The translations under genes and the position numbers were made by a program. A DNA stretch of 64,000 nucleotides, taken from an uncultured candidate division WPS-2 bacterium. Lineage in GTDB: Bacteria; Vulcanimicrobiota; Vulcanimicrobiia; Vulcanimicrobiales; Vulcanimicrobiaceae. Under the pieces are notes generated by a model. It saw nothing but the letters and a program-made list of their open reading frames with translations, did not search any database and had not been told where the DNA came from. The stretch covers positions 62,001 through 126,000 of the forward strand of contig CALEYW010000046.1 in the NCBI GenBank assembly GCA_937927945.1, given 5' to 3'. Position 1 is the stretch's first letter, and each line of letters begins with the position of its first letter. This document shows, one piece after another, positions 8,622-15,507 of the stretch.

Positions 8622-9293
8622 TCATCCCGGCGGGTGCGCGAAGAGCGACCGCACGCGTCCGTCGCGGTCGAGTCCGAGCGAAGCGGCCAGCGCGTCGGCC
8701 TCGGCGGCCGCCGTCGTGCAGGCGGTCGCATACGCGCGGCCAAGGCGAGCGTACGCGCTCGCCCGCTCGGCGCCTGCGCCGGCGGACACCGCGCCGAGTT
8801 CGCACGCCGCGCCCAGCAAGGCGGCCTTGGCGTCGATCGCGACGCCGGCGATCGTGCGCGCTTGCGCGCCGCACATCGCGAGCTGCGCTTCGAGCAGCAC
8901 CCGCGTCATCGCGACGGTCTGCTCCGGCGGGCGCGGCGCGGAACCTTCGAGCAGCGCGAGGTACGCCACCGCGCACAGCGCGTCGCCGGCGTTGATGGCG
9001 TGCGCCAGGCCGAACTTGCTCCACACGGCGTCGCGTCCGGCGCGAGTGGATGCGCCGTCCTCGATATCGTCGTGCACGAGCGAGAATTGATACACGATCT
9101 CGACGGCGCACGCGACGTCGAGCGCGTCCTCCGGACGCCCGCCCTCCGCCTCGGCGACGGCGAGCGCGAGCCGCAAGCAGAGGCGGCGCGCTCGCTCCGC
9201 TGCGCCGTCGAAACCCAGCTGGTAGCGCACCTGCGCCGCAGTTGCCGAGTCATCGTCGAAGCGCGCGACGGCGCGTTCGAGCGCGCCTTCCAA
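8622..9293 (-). CDS. Shortened polyprenyl synthase-like protein lacking the second Asp-rich motif
   Basis: A 223-residue protein beginning at a TTG. It has the first aspartate-rich motif of trans-prenyltransferases, SLVHDDIEDG (D75-D79), preceded by the usual helices and followed by a GDAL helix (INAGDALCAVAYLALL). Normal enzymes are about 290-330 residues with a second DDxxD and a basic K/R following it. Here the protein ends soon after GRAYATACTTAAAEADALA with no second motif. It may be a regulatory or accessory subunit of a heteromeric synthase, or a decayed enzyme. It lies directly after ispH, which makes the C5 substrates. Confidence 0.75.
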   Translation of the reverse strand: MEGALERAVARFDDDSATAAQVRYQLGFDGAAERARRLCLRLALAVAEAEGGRPEDALDVACAVEIVYQFSLVHDDIEDGASTRAGRDAVWSKFGLAHAINAGDALCAVAYLALLEGSAPRPPEQTVAMTRVLLEAQLAMCGAQARTIAGVAIDAKAALLGAACELGAVSAGAGAERASAYARLGRAYATACTTAAAEADALAASLGLDRDGRVRSLFAHPPG

Positions 9294-9300
9294 ATCCAGC

Positions 9301-10146
9301 TTATCGACTGCCGTGAGCGAGAGCTTCCATCCGATCGGCCACTTTGTCGACCAGCCAGCCCGGCGTCGATGCGCCCGACATCAAGCCCGCGGTTTCAACG
9401 CCCTCGAACCACTCCGCGGCGAGTTCGTCGGGCCCCTCGATGTGATACGAGCGCGCGCCGTTCATCGCGGCGAGTTCGGCCAGATGCTTGGTGTTGGCCG
9501 ACGTCTTCCCGCCGACGACGACCATTACGTCGACTTCGCGCGAGAGGCCGTCGACTTCGGACTGCCGATTCTTCGTGTCGGTGCAGATCGTGTTGATCGC
9601 GCGGACTTCGTAGTACTTCTCGCTGAGCTTGCGCACGATGTCGGCGAAACCGACGCCGTTCCACGTCGACTGCACGACGACGCCGACTCGGCTCGCGCGC
9701 GGCAGCGCGTCGATGTCGCCGGCGCTCGTGATGCACCACGCGCCCGGCACGTGCGAGAGCGTGCCCTTGACCTCCGGATGGGTGGGATCGCCGACGACGA
9801 TGATCTTGTAGCCTTCGTCGCGGAGCTTCTCGGCCTGCACGTGGATCTTGGTGACCATCGGACAGGTCGCGTCGATCACGGTGAGACCCTTGGCCTGCGC
9901 CTTCTCGAACGTCTCGACCGGCAGCCCGTGGGCGCGCACGAACATCGTGCCGCTCTCGATCTCGTCGACCGAGACCGCGTTCTTGAGGCCCTGCGCTTCC
10001 AGCTGCGCGACCATCTGCGGATTGTGGACGACGTGCCCGAGAGTCGTCACGCTCGCGCCCGGGCGCGCGATCGCCGCTTCCGCCTTCTTGACCGTGATGG
10101 CCACGCCGAAACAGAAGCCCTGGGTTTTGGCTCGCTTGATGATCAC
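9301..10146 (-). CDS. ispH: 4-hydroxy-3-methylbut-2-enyl diphosphate reductase
   Basis: A 281-residue IspH/LytB protein, the last enzyme of the MEP isoprenoid pathway, which yields IPP and DMAPP. The three cysteines that hold the 4Fe-4S cluster are visible at C12 (QGFCFGV), C95 (DATCPMV) and C188 (NTICTDTKNRQ). Substrate-binding histidines H41 (VVHNP) and H73 (RAHG) and the THPEV motif are also present. The start overlaps the plsC stop by 4 bases. The downstream gene is the shortened prenyl synthase. Confidence 0.97.
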   Translation of the reverse strand: MIIKRAKTQGFCFGVAITVKKAEAAIARPGASVTTLGHVVHNPQMVAQLEAQGLKNAVSVDEIESGTMFVRAHGLPVETFEKAQAKGLTVIDATCPMVTKIHVQAEKLRDEGYKIIVVGDPTHPEVKGTLSHVPGAWCITSAGDIDALPRASRVGVVVQSTWNGVGFADIVRKLSEKYYEVRAINTICTDTKNRQSEVDGLSREVDVMVVVGGKTSANTKHLAELAAMNGARSYHIEGPDELAAEWFEGVETAGLMSGASTPGWLVDKVADRMEALAHGSR

Positions 10147-10730
10147 CGGATGCTCCCCTCGAGCTGGCGGATCCGCTGCATGATCTCCGTTGCCTTCTTC
10201 TCCAGATCACCTTCATCCGACTTCCGGTTCCGCTCCACCGTGAACGGATCGCCGAAAACGACCGTCACCCGGGCGAACGGCCGGAGCTTCCGCGTCCCGA
10301 CGATCGCGGCTGGGACGACCGGCACGCCCGAAGCCGCAGCGAGGAAGGCGGCGCCGGCCTTCTCCTCGTTGGTCCCGTTCACGTTGCGGCCCCCCTCCGG
10401 GAAGATCCCGACGCAGCGGCCCTCTTTGAGCATCCGCAGGCTCGCCCGCAGGGCGGCCGTCCCGCCGGCCTGGCGGTCGACCGGGAAGGCGTTGAGGTGC
10501 GGGAGGAGCTGCTTGAGAATCGGCATCGCGAAGAGCTCCTTCTTCGCCATGTACGAAATCGGTCGCGGCATCCCGATCCCGAGCAGCGGCGGATCCAGGT
10601 TCGAGATGTGGTTGGCAACCACGAGCAGGCCGCCGGTGCGCGGCACCTTCTCTGCGCCGATGACCCGGTACCGGAACGTCAGCCGCGCGACTGCCTGCAC
10701 CGCCGCTCTGGCGATGCCGTAGACCGTCAT
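10143..10730 (-). CDS. plsC: 1-acyl-sn-glycerol-3-phosphate acyltransferase
   Basis: A 195-residue PlsC-family enzyme. The catalytic HX4D motif is NHISNLDPP (H41, D46) and the second block FPEGGRN binds glycerol phosphate. A hydrophobic N-terminal stretch suggests peripheral membrane attachment. It adds the second acyl chain in phosphatidic acid synthesis and is functionally linked to PlsX earlier in the window. It is two bases downstream of cmk and overlaps ispH. Confidence 0.93.
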   Translation of the reverse strand: MTVYGIARAAVQAVARLTFRYRVIGAEKVPRTGGLLVVANHISNLDPPLLGIGMPRPISYMAKKELFAMPILKQLLPHLNAFPVDRQAGGTAALRASLRMLKEGRCVGIFPEGGRNVNGTNEEKAGAAFLAAASGVPVVPAAIVGTRKLRPFARVTVVFGDPFTVERNRKSDEGDLEKKATEIMQRIRQLEGSIR

Positions 10731-10732
10731 GC

Positions 10733-11407
10733 CTATGCGGCGCCCATCGCAGCGAGCATGCGAGCAACGACGTCCTCCGGCTGGAGCTCGGTCGAATCGA
10801 TGGTGATCGCGTCCTCGGCGGCGCGCAACGGCGAGACCGCCCGGGTCGAGTCTAGGCGATCGCGCTCGACGATCTGGGCCCGTACCTCGTCGAAGGGCAC
10901 GTCGAGCCCGCGCTCGTGGAACTCCGCCTGGCGCCGCCGCGCCCGCTCGTCCACCGACGCCGTGAGGAAAAACTTGTGCCGCGCGTCAGGGAGCACGACC
11001 GTGCCGATGTCGCGCCCGGCCATCACGACGGGTCCCTCCGCGGCGATCGTGCGCTGACGATCGACGAGCTCGTGGCGGATTCCCGCGAGCGCGGCAACGG
11101 TCGAGACCGCCGCCGCGACGTCGGGATCGAAGAGCCGGTCCCCGGTCCCGCGCCCGTCGAGCAGCACGCGGTACCCGGACGTCGTCGAGGCATCCGGCAC
11201 GATCGCGATCTTGTGGTGCGCAAGCATCGTGAGCAGCGCGGACTCGTTGTCGAGGTCCACGCCGTTGCGGAGCGCGAGATACGCCACCGCCCGGTACATC
11301 GCACCGGTGTCGAGGTAGAGGTGCCCGGTGCGCGCTGCCAGCGCTTGAGAAACAGTGGTTTTGCCGCTAGCTACGTTGCCGTCAATCGCGACGTGGTCGT
11401 TCGCCAT
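10733..11407 (-). CDS. cmk: (d)CMP kinase
   Basis: A 224-residue P-loop kinase. GNVASGKTTVS (residues 10-20) is the Walker A; YLDTGAMYRAVA, MAGRDIGTVV and RDRLDSTRAVSPL are the CMP-binding and lid motifs of Cmk. It phosphorylates CMP/dCMP for nucleic acid and CDP-lipid synthesis. It is the first gene of the long minus-strand operon that continues through plsC and ispH. The upstream region toward 11480 is short and holds no clear promoter that I can defend. Confidence 0.96.
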   Translation of the reverse strand: MANDHVAIDGNVASGKTTVSQALAARTGHLYLDTGAMYRAVAYLALRNGVDLDNESALLTMLAHHKIAIVPDASTTSGYRVLLDGRGTGDRLFDPDVAAAVSTVAALAGIRHELVDRQRTIAAEGPVVMAGRDIGTVVLPDARHKFFLTASVDERARRRQAEFHERGLDVPFDEVRAQIVERDRLDSTRAVSPLRAAEDAITIDSTELQPEDVVARMLAAMGAA

Positions 11408-11480
11408 GCCGGACGGTCACGTTCTCCACGATACGTTGCCATTCCGCGCGCCGCCGAAGCGACGTTGGTCGCAGGCCGCG

Positions 11481-11882
11481 CTATGCAGCTTTCTTCTTCG
11501 GAGGCCGGCCGCCGCGTTTGCCGTTCTCAGCCGACGACGATGCCTTCTTCTCGCTGGTCCGTGATCCGAGCAGTTGCGAAGCCGCGCTTCGCACCGCGTT
11601 CTCGCCCGCCGCAGCGATCATCAGCGTTTCAAGGCGAACGCCCATGTCTGCTGCCTCGAACCACAACGCGTTTCCTGGAGGCTCGATGTCGGGCCGACGC
11701 AGCGTCGCCGGGGCCACCTTCGCCAGTCCGGTTATGCGACCGCGGGGAATCGTGAATGATGCCCCGTTGTTGAGCTGGACGACAAACGCATCCTGCGCGC
11801 GCGAATACCGCGCTTCGACGATCGTCGTCAGCGACTTCGCAGCCGCTCGCGCGCGCTTCCCCGCCCTCGCGGATCTCCGCAT
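11481..11882 (-). CDS. DUF2442-domain protein, probably frameshifted at its N-terminus
   Basis: The readable part (133 residues from the ATG at 11882) has the DUF2442 core ARYSRAQDAFVVQLNNGASF followed by IPRGRIT, ending in a basic RGGRPPKKKAA tail. In another frame just upstream, starting from a GTG at 11913, is SKDHRIVTTDAEIRE, which looks like the normal N-terminus of these proteins. Removing one base in the GAGGGCGGGG run near 11870 joins the two into a single 143-residue protein. So this is either a decayed gene or a sequencing error. DUF2442 proteins often partner with DUF4160 toxins, and none is found here. Confidence 0.6.
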   Translation of the reverse strand: MRRSARAGKRARAAAKSLTTIVEARYSRAQDAFVVQLNNGASFTIPRGRITGLAKVAPATLRRPDIEPPGNALWFEAADMGVRLETLMIAAAGENAVRSAASQLLGSRTSEKKASSSAENGKRGGRPPKKKAA

Positions 11883-11936
11883 CGGTCGTTACGATTCGAT
11901 GGTCCTTGCTCACTTGTCGCGCGCCGAAACTCGACG

Positions 11937-12191
11937 GGCCCAGCACGCGGTGCCGTCTGGGCGCACGTCGCCTTCGCGAGCGAAGCGGAAGTCGACACGC
12001 GGTGGCGGCGGCGAAGCGCGCGTTCCGCGGCTGGTCGCAAACGCCGCGGCTGGAAGCGCTCGATCTTCGGCGACCACGCGATCCACGGCCCCGAAGGGGT
12101 GCGCTTCTACACGCACATCAAGACGACCACCGAACGTTGGCCCAAGGGCGCCGCAACCGGCTCGCAGTTCACGATGCCCGTCATGCGGTAG
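11937..12191 (+). pseudogene. Possible 5'-truncated gene remnant, family unknown
   Basis: An open frame of about 84 codons with neighbour-like GC-rich third positions ends at TAG 12189-12191. It reads VWAHVAFASEAEVDTRW, then KRRGWKRSIFGDHAIHGPEG, then FYTHIKTTTERWPKG and FTMPVMR. No ATG, GTG or TTG start lies in frame at its beginning, and the frame runs into the antisense of the DUF2442 gene. The composition looks coding, but I do not recognise the family. It may be the tail of a deleted gene. Confidence 0.3.
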
Positions 12192-12196
12192 CGGTA

Positions 12197-12214
12197 GTGC
12201 CAGGCACCTGGCAC
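12197..12214. repeat. Perfect 8-bp inverted repeat before radA
   Basis: GTGCCAGG-CA-CCTGGCAC, a perfect palindrome apart from the 2-base centre, lies about 20 bases ahead of the radA start. It could be an operator, a terminator stem for the upstream remnant, or a member of a small dispersed palindrome family. No second copy was noticed in the window. Confidence 0.45.
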
Positions 12215-12236
12215 GCCGGTGCGCGAAGATCGGAGC

Positions 12237-13562
12237 GTGGCGAAGCCCAAGTCGGTCTATTTCTGTACCGCGTGCGGGTTTGAATCGGCGCGTTGGATCG
12301 GGCGCTGCCCGTCGTGCGAGGCGTGGAACACCTTCGAGGACGCGCCGGTCGTACGCCCGGTGAAGGCGGCGGCGGCGCGCGCCGCCGCCACGCCCTTGCG
12401 CGTCGCGGGCCCGGTGCCGCTCTCCCAGATCGACGATTCGCGCATCGCGCGGCGGCGCACCGGGATGGCCGAGTTCGACGCGCTGCTGGGCGGCGGGATC
12501 GTGCCCGGCAGCCTCGTGCTCCTCGGCGGCCCGCCCGGCGCCGGAAAGTCCACCCTGCTGCTGCAGCTGGCGACGACGCTCGCTCGCGACGGCGCGCGTT
12601 CGGTGTACGTCTGCGGCGAAGAGTCGGCGGCGCAGACGAAGCTGCGCGCGCAGCGGGTCGGCGCGGTCGACTCGCTGCTGGTCTTTGCGGAGACCAACTT
12701 GCGCGCGGTGCTCGACGCGCTCGAGCGCGACGTCCCCGAAATCATGGTCATCGACTCGATCCAGACGATGTGGCTGCCCGACGTCGACTCGTTCGCCGGC
12801 AGCGTCTCCCAGATCCGCGACTGCACGCAGGTCCTCATGGAGTTCGCGAAGCGAACCGGCTGCGCGACCTTCGTCGTCGGCCACGTCACGAAGGACGGAG
12901 CGATCGCCGGCCCGCGTCTGCTCGAACACCTCGTCGACACCGTGCTGTACTTCGAGGGCGATCAGTCCGGCGAGTACCGCATCGTGCGCGCGTACAAGAA
13001 CCGCTTCGGCGGGATCGACGAGATCTGCGTCTTCGCGATGGACGATCGCGGCCTGCACGAGATCGCCGATCCCTCGGCGCTCTTCCTCGAAGGCCGGGGC
13101 GCGCGGCCGAGCGGATCGTGCGTCGTCCCGACGCTCGTCGGCCAGCGTCCGGTGCTGGTCGAGATCCAAGCGCTGGTCGGCGAGGCCGCGTACGGCACGG
13201 CTCGCCGCCTTGCCGCGAACGTCGATGCGGCGCGGCTCGCGATGATCATCGCGATCCTCGAACGCCGCGCCGGCCTGCTGCTCGCCGGTCACGATGTCTA
13301 CTGTTCCGTCGCCGGCGGTTTACGCGTCTCCGAAACGGGCGCGGATCTCGGCATCGCGCTGGCGATCGCATCGGCGTTTCGCGACGTTCCGCTCGCCGCC
13401 GGGACCGTCGCCTTCGGCGAACTGGGACTTTCGGGCGAAGTGCGCAGCGTCTCGCAGCCGGCACGCCGCGCGGCCGAAGCGACGAAGCTCGGCTTCACGC
13501 GGCTGCTCGCACCAGAGAGCGCACGCGACATCGCCGCAGCGATCCGTTTAGCATTTGATTGA
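12237..13562 (+). CDS. radA: DNA repair protein RadA
   Basis: A 441-residue RadA (Sms) helicase acting in recombination. An N-terminal C4 zinc finger (C10, C13, C24, C27) is followed by the RecA-like ATPase with Walker A GGPPGAGKST (97-106), the RadA-specific KNRFG motif (254-258) and a Lon-protease-like C-terminal domain. I chose the GTG at 12237 because GGAG lies 4 bases ahead and the protein then starts MAKPKSVYFC as in other RadA proteins. A GTG at 12219 is also in frame. Confidence 0.96.
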   Translation: MAKPKSVYFCTACGFESARWIGRCPSCEAWNTFEDAPVVRPVKAAAARAAATPLRVAGPVPLSQIDDSRIARRRTGMAEFDALLGGGIVPGSLVLLGGPPGAGKSTLLLQLATTLARDGARSVYVCGEESAAQTKLRAQRVGAVDSLLVFAETNLRAVLDALERDVPEIMVIDSIQTMWLPDVDSFAGSVSQIRDCTQVLMEFAKRTGCATFVVGHVTKDGAIAGPRLLEHLVDTVLYFEGDQSGEYRIVRAYKNRFGGIDEICVFAMDDRGLHEIADPSALFLEGRGARPSGSCVVPTLVGQRPVLVEIQALVGEAAYGTARRLAANVDAARLAMIIAILERRAGLLLAGHDVYCSVAGGLRVSETGADLGIALAIASAFRDVPLAAGTVAFGELGLSGEVRSVSQPARRAAEATKLGFTRLLAPESARDIAAAIRLAFD

Positions 13563-13611
13563 CGCGTCGACGGCGAGGGCCGGCCGACACGCGATCCGAA
13601 GGCGAGGCGCG

Positions 13612-15471
13612 ATGGTCGAACTGATACCACGCGACGTGTTGTTCGGGAACCCGGAGAAGACGGCGCCCGCACTCTCGCCCGACGGGAGCCGCATCGCATA
13701 CTTGGCACCGCACGACGGCGTCCTCGCGGTGTGGGTTCGGACGATCGGTGCCGACGACGACCGGGTGGTCGCGTGCGACCCCACCCGGCCGATCCGCAAT
13801 GCCTTCTGGTCGCCGGACGGTGCCCGCGTGCTCTTCCTGCAGGATGCAGGCGGCAATGAAGACTTCCATCTCTTTGCTGCCGACCCGAGCGGGGATTCCG
13901 ACGCGATCGACCTGACGCCGTATCCGGGAACGCGGGTCGAGGTCCAGTCGCTCGACTTCACGCGGCCCGACACGATGCTGGTCGCGATGAACCGCCGCGA
14001 TCGGCAGCTGTTCGACATCTACCGGCTCGACCCGACGAGCGGCAAGGCAACCCTCGATACCCAGAATCCCGGGACGATCGCCTCCTTCGCCGATGACACC
14101 GAGATGCGGATCCGCGCGGGCGTCATCCAGCACGACGACGCATCGACCGAGATCGTCGTGCGCGACGGCGTCGATGTGCCCTGGCGAACGCTGGCGCGCT
14201 TCGAACCCGACGATGGGACCCCGCTGCTGGCGGGATTCACGACCGACGGCAACGGCCTGTTGACCGTTACGAGCATCGGTGCCAACGCGGCCCGCCTGGT
14301 GCGGTACGACGTCGCGGACGGCACGCTGCGCGAACTCGCCGGCGATCCGCAGTACGACATCAGCGACGTGCGCTTTTCGCCGAAGACGAAGACGCCGATC
14401 GCCGCCTCCGTGGTGCGCGATCGCACCGAATGGATCGTGCTCGATCCGGCGTACGCCGACGATTTCCGCGCCATCGAAGAACACATCCCGGGCGACGTCG
14501 GGATCGATTCGATCGACCGCGACGACCGCACCTGGCTCGTCTCGTCCTTGATCGACACCGGCTCGCCGTCGTATTGGACGTACGACCGTTCGACCAAACG
14601 TGCGACGAAGATGTTCGCGACCCGGCCGGCGCTCGACGCGTACACGCTCGCGCCGATGACGCCGGTGACCTACGCGGCGCGCGACGGCTTGACGATCCAC
14701 GGGTACCTCACCACGCCGGCCGGCGTTCCGGCGAAGCGCCTGCCGGCGATCATCCTCGTGCACGGCGGGCCGTGGGCGCGCGACACCTGGGGTTACAACG
14801 GCTCCGTGCAGTGGCTCGCGAACCGCGGCTACGCCGTCCTTCAGCCCAACTTTCGCGGTTCGACCGGCTACGGGAAAGCGTTCATCAACGCCGGCGACCG
14901 CGAATGGGCGGGCACGATGCGCACCGACCTCCTCGACGCGAAGGCCTGGCTCGTGCAGCACGGGATCGCCGATCCGCTGCGGGTCGGCATCATGGGGGGA
15001 TCGTACGGCGGTTACGCGACGCTGACCGCGCTCGCGTTCGAACCGCTGGCCTTCGCGTGCGGCGTCGACATCGTCGGACCGTCGAACCTCAACACGCTGC
15101 TCTCGTCCATTCCGGCCTATTGGGAGACGATGCGGGCGACGTTCACCCGGCGGATGGGCGATACGGAAGCCGTTCTTGCCGAAGCGTCACCCCTGCACCG
15201 CGCGAACGACATTCGCGCGCCGCTGCTGATCGGTCAAGGTGCGAACGATCCGCGCGTCAAGATCGCCGAGTCCGATCAGATCGTCCAGGCGATGCGCGAT
15301 CGCAAGCTCGAGGTGACCTACGTCGTCTTCGAAGACGAAGGTCACGGCTTCGCGCGCCCCGAGAACGCGAAGCGCTTCAATGCCGCAGTCGAGCGCTTCT
15401 TAGCCCACAACCTCGGCGGGCGTGCCGAACCTGCCCGGCCCGACGACTCGATCGAGGCGTTTCTGCGCTAG
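13612..15471 (+). CDS. S9 family prolyl oligopeptidase-like serine peptidase
   Basis: A 619-residue protein with an N-terminal beta-propeller (repeats such as APALSPDGSRIAYLA and NAFWSPDGARVLF) and a C-terminal alpha/beta-hydrolase domain. The nucleophile is in GGSYGGYAT (Ser464), and the acid and base are Asp546 (GANDPRVK) and His578 (DEGHGFARPEN), the usual S9 triad. No signal peptide is visible, so it is probably cytosolic and trims peptides. It is followed on the same strand by two M16 metallopeptidases, forming a peptidase-rich block. Confidence 0.92.
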   Translation: MVELIPRDVLFGNPEKTAPALSPDGSRIAYLAPHDGVLAVWVRTIGADDDRVVACDPTRPIRNAFWSPDGARVLFLQDAGGNEDFHLFAADPSGDSDAIDLTPYPGTRVEVQSLDFTRPDTMLVAMNRRDRQLFDIYRLDPTSGKATLDTQNPGTIASFADDTEMRIRAGVIQHDDASTEIVVRDGVDVPWRTLARFEPDDGTPLLAGFTTDGNGLLTVTSIGANAARLVRYDVADGTLRELAGDPQYDISDVRFSPKTKTPIAASVVRDRTEWIVLDPAYADDFRAIEEHIPGDVGIDSIDRDDRTWLVSSLIDTGSPSYWTYDRSTKRATKMFATRPALDAYTLAPMTPVTYAARDGLTIHGYLTTPAGVPAKRLPAIILVHGGPWARDTWGYNGSVQWLANRGYAVLQPNFRGSTGYGKAFINAGDREWAGTMRTDLLDAKAWLVQHGIADPLRVGIMGGSYGGYATLTALAFEPLAFACGVDIVGPSNLNTLLSSIPAYWETMRATFTRRMGDTEAVLAEASPLHRANDIRAPLLIGQGANDPRVKIAESDQIVQAMRDRKLEVTYVVFEDEGHGFARPENAKRFNAAVERFLAHNLGGRAEPARPDDSIEAFLR

Positions 15472-15507
15472 CTATGTGCTGCGCGGCACTACGTCGTACT
15501 AGACCGC

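Noticed and set aside
11910..13292. A 460-codon minus-strand frame across radA
   Set aside because: It is the antisense of radA, which has full RadA motifs; the Arg/Ala/Asp-rich translation is typical of a shadow frame.
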